From Paractinoplanes aksuensis (GTDB lineage: Bacteria > Actinomycetota > Actinomycetes > Mycobacteriales > Micromonosporaceae): a stretch of DNA of 64,000 nt. The notes under the pieces were generated by a model. That model worked only from the letters and a program-made list of their open reading frames with translations. It did not search any database and had not been told where the DNA came from. Made by a program: the position numbers and the translations under genes. Of the stretch, positions 52,336-61,300 are shown piece by piece. Position 1 is the first letter of the stretch; every line of letters begins with the position of its first letter. The stretch is taken from NCBI RefSeq assembly GCF_024137025.1, contig NZ_JAMYJR010000010.1, forward strand, positions 1 through 64,000. The letters run 5' to 3'.

Positions 52336-53103
52336 ATGGGACAGAGAAAGAGATCGATTCTCGCCGCGGCCGGTGCTGTCGCCGTCGGGCTGCTCGGGTT
52401 CGCCGCCCCGGCGAACGCGATCGCCAACGGAGAACAGGTCAAGCCGGGCCGGTATGCCTTCTCGGTCAAGCTGACCATGACCGGCATCCCGACGGCCGAC
52501 GGCGGCAAGCGCAACAGCGCCTGCTCCGGCGCGCTCGTCGCGCCACAGTGGGTGATCACGGCCGGGCACTGCTTCCGGGACGCGAACGGCGTCCGGGTCG
52601 AGCGCCCGGTGGCCGACTCGACGATCGCCACGGTGGGCCGCACCGACCTCACGAACACCGAGCGTGGTCACGAGGTCGAGATCGTCGCGGTCCGCCAGTC
52701 GCCGACGGCCGACGTGTCGCTGGCCAAGCTGGCCGAGCCGATCCGGGACGTCCGGCCGATCAAGGTCGGCCGGACGGCGCCCGAGGTGGGCGACCTGGTC
52801 CGGGTCACCGGTTACGGCTCGACCACGAGCACCAACCCGGCCCCGGTGACCTGGCTCCGGACCGGAAAGATGGAGGTGGCCGGGCTCACCGACACGGTGA
52901 CCCAGCTCAAGGGCAACTCGCCGCAGGCGGACACGACCCCGTGCCCGTACGACTCGGGCGGCCCCTTCTTCGTCGAACGTGGCAAGAAGGGCCCGGCGCT
53001 GGTCGCCGTGGTCAGCAACGGGCCGTCCTGCCCGCACACCCAGATCGAGAGTGCGGCCCGGGTCGACAACATCGCGGGTTGGATCAAGGAAGTGACCAGC
53101 TAG
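52336..53103 (+). CDS. Secreted trypsin-like serine protease (S1)
   Basis: 255 residues. Signal peptide ILAAAGAVAVGLLGFAAPANA with probable cleavage after residue 28. Catalytic triad His78 (VITAGHC), Asp126 (SPTADVSLAKL), Ser207 in CPYDSGGP, where the common Gly before Asp is Tyr. Four or more Cys suggest disulfides. Secreted by Streptomyces-like relatives as scavenging or self-processing proteases. It is followed by a strong terminator. Confidence 0.9.
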   Translation: MGQRKRSILAAAGAVAVGLLGFAAPANAIANGEQVKPGRYAFSVKLTMTGIPTADGGKRNSACSGALVAPQWVITAGHCFRDANGVRVERPVADSTIATVGRTDLTNTERGHEVEIVAVRQSPTADVSLAKLAEPIRDVRPIKVGRTAPEVGDLVRVTGYGSTTSTNPAPVTWLRTGKMEVAGLTDTVTQLKGNSPQADTTPCPYDSGGPFFVERGKKGPALVAVVSNGPSCPHTQIESAARVDNIAGWIKEVTS

Positions 53104-53120
53104 AACCTCAGGGTTCGACG

Positions 53121-53156
53121 GCCGGTTACGGGGAAACCCGTAGCCGGCTGTTTCTT
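53121..53156 (+). terminator. Rho-independent terminator after protease gene
   Basis: GCCGGTTACGGG (53121-53132), short GAAA loop, CCCGTAGCCGGC (53137-53148), one G-T pair, then TGTTTCTTT. A classic terminator, rare in this window for its T-run. Confidence 0.88.
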
Positions 53157-53200
53157 TGCGGTAGGCCTGAGGGATGAGATCAACTGTGAGGACCGCCACG

Positions 53201-53233
53201 GTCGGTTACCGACCAGGTTGGTCCCTAACCGAC
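53201..53233. promoter_or_regulatory. TetR operator, 15-bp arms
   Basis: Left arm 53201-53215 and right arm 53219-53233 (GTCGGTTA...GACCA, GGT, TGGTC...TAACCGAC) are complementary at 13 of 15 positions. It ends directly before the -10 box TAGTGT (53234-53239) of the TetR gene, so the repressor likely controls itself and the MMPL gene. Confidence 0.75.
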
Positions 53234-53246
53234 TAGTGTGGTCCGC

Positions 53247-53816
53247 ATGCCGCGTCCGACCAAGCAGCAGATCGACGACGAGATCCTGGAGACCGCGGCG
53301 ACGCTCTTCGCGCGCCACGGCTTCAAGGAGACGTCGATCCAGCGCATCGCCGACGCGGTCGGCTACTCCAAGACCGGCCTGCTCCACCGCTATCCGACCA
53401 AGGAAGCGCTGCAGCAGGCGGTGCTCGATCGCGTGCTGCAGGACATTCGCGCGGTGGCCGACGAGGTCGCCGCCCTGCCGCCCGGTCCCGTGCGTGACCG
53501 GGCCGTCATCACCGGCGTCGCCCGGCTCGCCGCCGACGGCCCCGGCACCGTGGCTCTGCTGCTCAGCGGGCTCGCCGGCACGGAAGAGAACGAGCTCGGC
53601 GCGGCTATGGAGTGCATCGGCGAACCAGTTTTCGAGGCGTTCGCGGTCGACCCCGACGCCGAACCGATCCGCGCGCTCCGCGTGGTCGGCGCCCTGGGCG
53701 CCCTCGCCGTCGCGGGGGTGGCGCTGCGCGAGAAGCCGCTCGCCGTCACCCTCGACGACCTCATCGACGTCAGCTACGACGCGCTCGGACACGGGCGCGA
53801 GGCTCCCCACCAGTAA
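53247..53816 (+). CDS. TetR-family repressor of the MMPL transporter
   Basis: 189 residues. HTH: LETAATLFARHGFKETSIQR then IADAVGYSKTGLLHRYPTKE. ATG 53247 is preferred to GTG 53238 because the TAGTGT -10 box overlaps that GTG and leaves 7 nt to the ATG (leaderless). MMPL begins 12 bp after its stop, so one operon, with a 33-bp palindromic operator upstream. Confidence 0.9.
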   Translation: MPRPTKQQIDDEILETAATLFARHGFKETSIQRIADAVGYSKTGLLHRYPTKEALQQAVLDRVLQDIRAVADEVAALPPGPVRDRAVITGVARLAADGPGTVALLLSGLAGTEENELGAAMECIGEPVFEAFAVDPDAEPIRALRVVGALGALAVAGVALREKPLAVTLDDLIDVSYDALGHGREAPHQ

Positions 53817-53828
53817 GGAACAACGGAC

Positions 53829-56006
53829 ATGGCAACGTTGCTGCATCGCCTCGGACTCGGGGCCGTACGCCATAAAGCGCTGGTCATGGTCGCCTGGCTG
53901 GTGGCCGTCATCGCGCTCGGCGCCGGCGCCGCCACCCTGTCCGGCACGATGGTCAACTCCTTCTCGATCCCGGGGCAGGAGTCGACCAAGGCGCTCGATC
54001 TGATGGAGGAGCGGTTCGGCGCGGCCTCGGCCGGCGCCACGGCCCAGGTCGTCATGGAGGCGCCCGGCACCGGCAAGATCACCGACCAGGCCAGCGCGGC
54101 CCAGGTCGCCGCCGTCGTGGCCAAGCTGCAGAAGCTGCCCGGCGTGGTCGCGGCGACCAACCCGCTCGACCCGCAGGCGCCGACCGTCTCGCAGGACCAG
54201 CGGGCCGCGTACAGCACGGTGACCTACGGCGTGGCCGCGCCCGAGATCACGGTCGAGGAGCGCGAGGCCCTGACGGCCGTGGTCGACGAGTCCCGTACGG
54301 CGGATCTGGTCATCGAGGCCCGCGGCGAGGCCACCCAGGAGTCGGGGGCCGACATCGGCGGCGCCGGCGAGATCCTCGGCGTGGTCGTGGCCCTGGTCGT
54401 GCTGGCCATCACCTACGGCTCGCTCGTGCTGGCCGGCATGAACCTGCTCACCGCCCTGGCCGGCGTGGCCATCGGCGCGCTCGGCATCACCACGCTCAGC
54501 GGCTTCACCGAGCTGCAGTCGACCACCCCGATCCTGGCCGTGATGCTGGGCCTGGCCGTCGGCATCGACTATGCGCTGTTCATCGTCACCCGGTTCCGCC
54601 AAGAGCTGCGCCGCGGCCTGCCCGTGCCCGAGGCGGTCGCGCTGGCCGTCGGCACCGCCGGCTCGGCCGTCGTCACCGCCGGTCTGACCGTCGTCATCGC
54701 GCTGGCCGGCCTGGCCGTCGCCGGTATCCCGTTCCTCACCGAGATGGGCCTGGCCGCCGCGGCCACGATCGTGTTCGCCGTGCTCGTGGCCATCACGCTC
54801 GTGCCGGCCTTCCTCGGCGCGATCGGCATGCGGGCGCTCCCCAAGAAGGAGCGCGGCACAGTCATCGAGGAGAAGAAAGACCGCGGCTTCTACCGCGGCT
54901 GGGCCCACATGGTCACCCACCAGCGCGTGCTCAGCCTGATCGTCGCCGTGGCCGCGCTGGCCGTCATCGCCATCCCGTTCTTCTCGATGCAGACCACGCT
55001 CATCCAGAAGCCGGCCGAGGGCAGCAGCCAGGAAAAGGCCGACGCGATCATCGCCGAGCGCTTCGGCCCCGGCTTCGCCGGCCCGCTGGTGGTCCTGGTC
55101 GACGGGTCCGGTTCCCCGGCGTACGCGGGCAGTGTGCGCGAGAAGATCGCCGGCCTCGACGACGTGGCGTTCGTGGCCGAGCCCCAGCCCAACCAGGCCG
55201 GGAACGCGGCCCTGATCACGGTCATCCCGCGCTCCGGACCCGAGGACCAGGCCACGCTCGACCTCGTGCACACCATCCGCGACGACGTCGCCGACGGCCC
55301 CGCCGCCGAGGTGTACGTGACCGGCCAGACCGCGGTCAGCATCGACGTGTCCGAAAAGCTCGACCAGGCCCTGCCCATCTATCTGATCCTGGTCGTCGGC
55401 CTGGCCTTCGTGCTGCTGGTGCTGGTCTTCCGGTCGGTGCTGGTGCCGGTGGTGGGCGTGGCCGGCTTCCTGCTGACGATCGGCGCGGCGCTCGGCGCGA
55501 CCACGGCCGTGTTCCAGTGGGGCTGGCTCTCCGACCTGGTCAACGCGCAGACGACGGGCCCGCTGCTGAGCCTGGCCCCGATCATCATCGTCGGCATCCT
55601 GTTCGGCCTGGCCATGGACTACCAGGTCTTCCTGGTCTCCCGCATGCACGAGGCCCACGCCCACGGCGCCCGCCCCATCGACGCGGTGGTGACCGGCTTC
55701 AAACAGGCGGCCCCGGTCGTCGTGGCGGCCGCGACGATCATGTTCTCGGTCTTCGCCGGCTTCGTCCCCGAGGGCAACGACACGATCAAGCCGATCGCGT
55801 TCGCCCTGGCCATCGGCATCCTGTTCGACGCCATCATCGTCCGCATGGTCATCGTCCCGGCGGCGATCGCCCTGCTGGGCAAGTCGGCCTGGTGGCTGCC
55901 GAAGTGGCTCTCGTGGCTGCCGGTGGTGGACGTCGAGGGCGCTGCGCTCGAGCGGCACGCCCCTGAGCAGCCCCGCGACGTCGAGGAACCCGCGCACGCC
56001 GCCTGA
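53829..56006 (+). CDS. MMPL-family RND transporter
   Basis: 725 residues, about 12 helices, two external loops. Motifs LGLAVGIDYALFIVTRFRQ and GILFGLAMDYQVFLVSRMHE are the family's proton-relay helices. Operon with TetR, strong hairpin terminator 8 bp after the stop. A TetR-controlled MMPL exporter, likely for a drug, lipid or toxic metabolite. Confidence 0.92.
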   Translation: MATLLHRLGLGAVRHKALVMVAWLVAVIALGAGAATLSGTMVNSFSIPGQESTKALDLMEERFGAASAGATAQVVMEAPGTGKITDQASAAQVAAVVAKLQKLPGVVAATNPLDPQAPTVSQDQRAAYSTVTYGVAAPEITVEEREALTAVVDESRTADLVIEARGEATQESGADIGGAGEILGVVVALVVLAITYGSLVLAGMNLLTALAGVAIGALGITTLSGFTELQSTTPILAVMLGLAVGIDYALFIVTRFRQELRRGLPVPEAVALAVGTAGSAVVTAGLTVVIALAGLAVAGIPFLTEMGLAAAATIVFAVLVAITLVPAFLGAIGMRALPKKERGTVIEEKKDRGFYRGWAHMVTHQRVLSLIVAVAALAVIAIPFFSMQTTLIQKPAEGSSQEKADAIIAERFGPGFAGPLVVLVDGSGSPAYAGSVREKIAGLDDVAFVAEPQPNQAGNAALITVIPRSGPEDQATLDLVHTIRDDVADGPAAEVYVTGQTAVSIDVSEKLDQALPIYLILVVGLAFVLLVLVFRSVLVPVVGVAGFLLTIGAALGATTAVFQWGWLSDLVNAQTTGPLLSLAPIIIVGILFGLAMDYQVFLVSRMHEAHAHGARPIDAVVTGFKQAAPVVVAAATIMFSVFAGFVPEGNDTIKPIAFALAIGILFDAIIVRMVIVPAAIALLGKSAWWLPKWLSWLPVVDVEGAALERHAPEQPRDVEEPAHAA

Positions 56007-56014
56007 CCACCATC

Positions 56015-56049
56015 ACGGAGCCGAAGCCCACTAAGGGCTCCGGCTCCGT
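56015..56049 (+). terminator. Hairpin after MMPL operon
   Basis: ACGGAGCC..AGCCC (56015-56029) pairs with GGGCT..GGCTCCGT (56035-56049), with a two-base internal loop on each side and a 5-nt ACTAA loop. Confidence 0.85.
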
Positions 56050-56431
56050 GGCGGTGCGTCCACGCTCCGATGACCTTTGGCCTGGCGGAGGTGTCGCTTG
56101 ACGTGGTGCAGGCGTCAGCGAGCAGCCGGCCGACCGACTGACGTGGTCACGTCCGCCGGCGTGAAGGAAGAACCGGCCACCGCCCTGCTCGGCGCGTCCC
56201 GGCAGCGCTGCCGCTTTGCGGAGCAGGTCTGCGGCCTTCGACCCATTCGTCGGTCTATTCGGCCAGACCTCGTGAGTGTGGGGCTGGTCGAACACGGAGA
56301 CGTCGGGCCGCCTAGGCCCTGTCTGCGGGGCTGGCTGGCTCGCCGCACCATCTCGGACAGCGGCAAATCCGGATGTCCGGCGCCTTTTCGACGTGATCGA
56401 ATGGTCCAGGGCCGGCGTCAGGAGTAGCACG
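56050..56431. other. Gene-poor stretch
   Basis: No credible gene: the open frames present lack family features and codon character. GGAG about 8 nt before 56432 belongs to the small gene that follows. Confidence 0.5.
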
Positions 56432-56635
56432 GTGTCGCGATGGAAGATGCTGGAGACGTGGGACCGTGACCTGCCCGGCCTCTCTGAGCGTCAGCTGGCC
56501 GAACGCCTCGACTTGGCTCGGGAGTACGAACAATCGTCCAGCAGATCGCCGGGCCGAAACTCCAAGGCTCGGCGAGACTGGCGCCGCCGCCGAGAAGCGG
56601 TCGAGACCGAGCTGCTGGCACGCGGATTCATGTAG
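56432..56635 (+). CDS. Small helical charged protein
   Basis: 67 residues from GTG 56432 with GGAG about 8 nt upstream. Opens VSRWKMLETWDRDLPGLSER; strongly charged with Arg/Glu heptad-like stretches (RRDWRRRREAVETELLARG) suggesting one or two helices. Small actinobacterial proteins with a similar WDRDLPG opening exist, from memory. Function unknown. Confidence 0.6.
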   Translation: MSRWKMLETWDRDLPGLSERQLAERLDLAREYEQSSSRSPGRNSKARRDWRRRREAVETELLARGFM

Positions 56636-56871
56636 TCCACGGCCGGCGTTGAAGTCGCCTGTCGGCCGCAGCGATGCTTCATGGCGACAACCTGCGCGAT
56701 CGACGGCCGGCTGACCGTGATCAGCGTTGACCGAATCTTGGGACCACCAAAATGCGAGCGGAGCCACAACGGATTCGATCCGATATCAGCGCCCCTTTCG
56801 TTGGAAGTTCTTTCGAGAATTGTCTTGATCGTTTATTGGGGTTCGGTGGGGCGGGTGCGGGATAATGGTTC

Positions 56872-57369
56872 ATGGCTCAGCTGAGTCTGTTTTCCAGGTC
56901 GGAGATCGCCGCGATGCGGGATCGGACCCGGTCGCGTCGTTATTCGCCGGGGAACGAGGAGTTCCGGCGTGATCAAGCGCGTCGGCGGAAATGGGGACTT
57001 GTGCGGCGGCATGCGATGAAGTTGTGTCGGGCGCACGGTTGTTCGTTGGAGTGCAGCGCTCTCGGATTGCACGATGACACCGGAAGCAGGCCGCCGTTCG
57101 TCTGGGACGGCGAGGTGAGCCGCACGCGGCCTGCCCGTCCGGCCCCGAGTGAGCATGCGCCGCGCGACGCGGACCGGCCGGTCGTCGCAGCTGGTTCGGC
57201 GGTTCACCGCGGGCAGACTGGTAGGGTCGCGCCCGCTGCCGACGAACCGGGCCCCGGCCAGGCGACTACCGCGAAGCTTGCCGGAAGCACTTCATTCCCC
57301 GTTCACGTCGCGGTAGACGGGTCGGCCGAGCGGCTACGCCGGAGCCGTCGGCGGGCCGGGCCGAGGTAG
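56872..57369 (+). CDS. Small actinobacterial protein with unusual tail
   Basis: 165 residues. The first 50 or so (MAQLSLFSRSEIAAMRDRTR ... RKWGLVRRHAMKLCRAHG) look like a real short basic protein family of Micromonosporaceae. The remaining 110 residues are low-complexity Arg/Pro/Ala-rich and look like read-through of non-coding DNA, so the native end may have been lost. GATAAT (56861-56866) ends 5 nt before the ATG, a near-consensus leaderless promoter. Confidence 0.5.
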   Translation: MAQLSLFSRSEIAAMRDRTRSRRYSPGNEEFRRDQARRRKWGLVRRHAMKLCRAHGCSLECSALGLHDDTGSRPPFVWDGEVSRTRPARPAPSEHAPRDADRPVVAAGSAVHRGQTGRVAPAADEPGPGQATTAKLAGSTSFPVHVAVDGSAERLRRSRRRAGPR

Positions 57370-57516
57370 CGGTCCCGGACGAAGCGCCGACTGTGTCCGA
57401 TGCGGCAGGCCACGTGGCGGCGGCCGCGGCAGCGGAAGCGGAGACCCGGTCAGGGCCTGACGTCGACCGGCCCGCGCCGGCCAACTCGCCGGAAGCAGCC
57501 GCATCTGCCGATGCCA

Positions 57517-57684
57517 TCACACTGGCATCATCGCAGGCTGGGCGTCGGTGTTCCCGCAGCCGCCGCACCCGAAATTCGGGCCGCTGCGGTAGCCCTTGGT
57601 CGGTGCCGGGCCGGCAAAATCGATACCCGCGAAATCGGGCCGGCCGCGAGACCGTAGGTGCAGGCGCAGCTTGACCGCGGTCAT
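57517..57684 (-). CDS. Small CxxC protein
   Basis: 55 residues from ATG 57684 with a strong ribosome site (GGAGGA, 5 nt). Sequence includes KGYRSGPNFGCGGCGNTDAQ; the CGGC pair suggests a metal knuckle. Opens MTAVKLRLHLRSRGRPDFAG. It stands alone in a gene-poor stretch. Function unknown. Confidence 0.55.
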   Translation of the reverse strand: MTAVKLRLHLRSRGRPDFAGIDFAGPAPTKGYRSGPNFGCGGCGNTDAQPAMMPV

Positions 57685-58341
57685 AAATTCCTCCACCACC
57701 ACCCCAAGAAATGGTTCCGCTCGCGGGCAGGGCAGCCGTTCTGACAACGCAATCGGACGATTTCTCAGCGTGGGATCGGCCAGTGATGATCGAGGGCGTT
57801 GTCGCCGATACAAGACAGCTCAGGACGGTCCGGGAGGACAGGCAGGGGCGACTATGCAATCCAGCGCGGCCGACCCGAAGTCTCTTGGCGTGTGCGGCGC
57901 GGTCGTGGAAGACCGGGCCTCCGCTCGTCAACAGACCGATGCGTCGACGACCGCGGAGTGTTCGTGATCGCTTGAGGTCGAGGGGAAATGGTCGAGGGGT
58001 CTGCGCCGTAGGGAAGAGGAATTAAGGTCCATCGGCGTACCTGGTCCACCAGCACCCGGCCGCGCACAAGGTCGAACCTGACGAGGAGGGAGAGGTCGCC
58101 AACCTCCGTTGGCGGTCGTGGTCGGCCTCGGGGTGGGAAGGCCGGGCTGGATCGTCCGGCCAGTCCGGCTGCTCGAGTGATCGTGGGGAGGCATGATGCC
58201 GGGGTGAGCCTCGTGCGGGCGTCCGGTCGAAGGCCCCGTGGGAGCCTCATATCGGCCTTCAGGAGCGTTATGCCGTAAATATCCGGAAGCAGGTAGCCCA
58301 ATCCCCAGCGTGACCGGCGTCCGTCTTGCTGAAATTGAGGC
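57685..58341. other. 657 bp without a credible gene
   Basis: Several frames stay open on both strands but none shows family motifs, a ribosome site or consistent coding character. The start of the helicase gene follows. Possibly decayed DNA. Confidence 0.5.
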
Positions 58342-61300
58342 ATGTGGCCGGATCATGAAGCGGATTCAAGCGAGCTCCCCGGTGCCGACGTCCGGTCGGC
58401 TCTGGAGAGCTGGCGCTCCGGCCTGGTCGATCTGACCGGCACCAACCCCCTGCTGAACTTCGCTCGCGCCTCCTCGGGCTCGATCGAGATCACCGGGCCC
58501 TCGCCCAAGGCGATCGTCAAAGTGCTGCAGGAGGGCGGCGGTTACGCCTTCCACGACGAGGGCGAAGCCACGACCCACGTCCTGCGCACCGAGCTGCCCG
58601 AGGAGCAGCTGGGCGCCCTGCTGCACCACTTCTGGCGGCGCAGCCGGCTCGAGTTGCTCGACCGGGGGGTGTCACCGCTCTATCTCGGGGTGGGGATGCT
58701 GCATTGGTCGGACGACGACGGGACCCCGTACGAAAGCCCGATCCTGCTCGTCCCGGTGCAGATCGAGGCGGCCGGTCCGCGGCTGGTCGCCCGCCCGGAG
58801 GATCCGATCGTCAACCCGGCGCTGGTCGTGCGCATGGGTGAGCTCGACATCGACATCCCCGAGATCAATTCGCTGGCCGAGCTCGACGTGACCGTGCTCT
58901 GGGCCAAGGTCGACGTGGCCATCGGCGAGCGGCGCGGGTGGTACGCCGACGAGACCGTCACCCTGAGCTGTCTCAGCGTGCATCGCGAGGCCATGTACTA
59001 CGACCTGTACGAGAACGAGCCGCACATCGTCGAGCACCCGGTGGTGCGGGCGCTGGCCACCCGGGACGCCGAGCGCGCGTTCGCCTTCGAGCCGACGCCG
59101 GTCGAGCGGATCGACGTGGTCGCGCCGCCCGAGGACGTGCCGCTGATCCTGGACGCCGACGCCTCGCAGCGGGTGGCGGTCGCGGCCGCGGTGGCCGGGC
59201 GCAGTTTCGTGCTCGACGGGCCGCCCGGCACCGGCAAGTCGCAGACCATCGCCAACATGGTGGGCGGGCTGATGCACGCGGGCAAGCGGGTGCTCGTGGT
59301 GTCCGAGAAGGCGGCCGCGCTCGACACGGTGCAGCAGCGGCTCACCGAGGCCGGGCTCGGCAACTATCTGCTCGCCCTGCACAGTGATCTGGTCGGGCGG
59401 CGCGAGGTGGCCAACGCGCTGGCCTCGGCCCTGGACACCGATCCGGTGCCGCTGGCGACCATGGATCCGATCGACCGGCGGGCGGTCCGGGAGAGGCGGG
59501 AAACCCTCACCGCGTACGCCGAAGCTCTCAATCGCGTGCGGCAGCCGCTCGGCCGTAGTTTGTTCGAGGTGCTCGGCCTCAGTGCCCGGCTGCTCGACGT
59601 CCCGGCCGCTCCGGTCGCCACCATCGCGCCGCAGGAGCTCACCGGGGAGGCGCTGTACCGGCTGCGGGACGCGGTGGCCCGGCTCGGGCGGGTGCGCAGT
59701 GAGACGTACGTGTGGAAACACGCCACCGACCGCGAGCCGCTCGACGCCCGCCTGCGCCAGGCCATGACCGCGCTGGGCAAGCTGGCCGAGACGGTCATCG
59801 CCAACTCGACCCTGGCCGACGCGTTCGACCTGCACGAGCCGTCGGGCGCGCCGCTGCTGGCCGCGTTGTCGGCGCACGCGGGCAAGCGCCCGCCGAAGGT
59901 CGAGGAGGACTGGATGACTGTCGACAGCATCCAGCCCGTGCAGAAGGCGGCCACCGACCTCACCCACCACCTGGCCGCGCTGCGCTACGGCGGCATCCCG
60001 TGGGCCGAGCTGCCGTCGGCCGACGACCTCGCGGCCGTGCCCGACCTGTCGCACCTGGTGCCCGAGGCGATCGATCTCGCCCCGCTCAACGCCGCCCAGG
60101 CCGACCACCTGGCCAACAAGTTCGCCGAGGAGGCCGACCGGCTCGAGGGGCGCCAGGAGAGCCTGGACCGGGTCACGGCCCGGCTCGGCCTGCCCAACGT
60201 GGTCACGTTCGCCGACTCGGCCCGGGTCATCACCGTGGCCGACCTGATCAACCGGGAGCACAAGCCCGAGCCGGCCTGGTTCGAGACCGGCGGGATGCCG
60301 GCGGCCCACGCCGCGGTCCGGGCGCTGCGGCTGGCGATCGAGCGCGTACGCGAGACCGAGTCCCAGGCCCGCCGCCATTTCGACGAGGCCGTGCTCGAGG
60401 AGCCGATCACCGAGGTGGCCGACCGGCTCAGTCGCAACCGGGGACCGCGCAAGCTGCTGCGGCCATACCGGCGGGACAAGCAGAAGGCCGTCGAGTCGGC
60501 GCTGCCCGACGTCAAGCCGGCCGCGGCGGTGGCCAACGTCGAGGACGCGGCGGCCTGGAAGCTGGCCGTCGAGGAGCTCAAAGAGGTCGAGGCCGAGCAC
60601 GCCGAGCAGCTGGGCCGGCACTGGAACGGGCTCGACACCGACTTCCACGCCATCCAGGAGGCCATGCACACCGCGGACGAGGTGATCCGCGAGGTGCCGG
60701 CCGACGCGCTGCCCGCGGTGACCGTGCACGTCTGCGCGCCCCGGCCCAACAGCGCCCTGCTGCGCATCGTCAGCGAGGCCCGGGACGAGTTCACCCGTTT
60801 CCGCACCACGCTGCGCGCCGCCCCGGCCCGCGCGCCCCGCCCGGAACTGGGGGAGGGGGCCATCGCCGACGCGGTGACCTGGCTGCGCGCGCACATCGCC
60901 CCGCTGCACGCGGCGGCCGAGATGATCCGGTCGTACAGCGCGCCCACCGGCCGCGACCTCACGCTGGCCGAGACCAAGGAGATCGCCGAGCAGCGGCGGG
61001 CCGCGACCGAGGCCGAGGAGGCGATCTGGGCCGAGGCCGCCGCGCATGCGGGCGTGCTGGGCTCGGTCTACCGGGGGGCCAAGACCGACGACGAGGCGAT
61101 GAACGAGGTCGTCGCGTGGACGGTGCACGCCCGGCGGCTGGTCAGCGGCGAGGACGCGTCGATGACGGCCGAGCAGGCCCACGCGCTGATGACCGCCCAG
61201 CCCACCGAGGGGCTGGGGGCGGCCGTGGCGGGCTGGGAGTCGGCGCGGGCCCAGGTGCTGGACGCGTTCGGCCCGGCCCGGCACGACGAGCTGACCGAGC

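Noticed and set aside
53100..55997. 965-codon open frame antisense to the TetR-MMPL operon
   Set aside because: His/Gly/Asp/Arg-rich shadow of two clear genes.
57852..58356. Two overlapping minus-strand frames before the helicase gene
   Set aside because: They lack ribosome sites and family features; Pro/Arg/Ser-rich composition suggests non-coding DNA.
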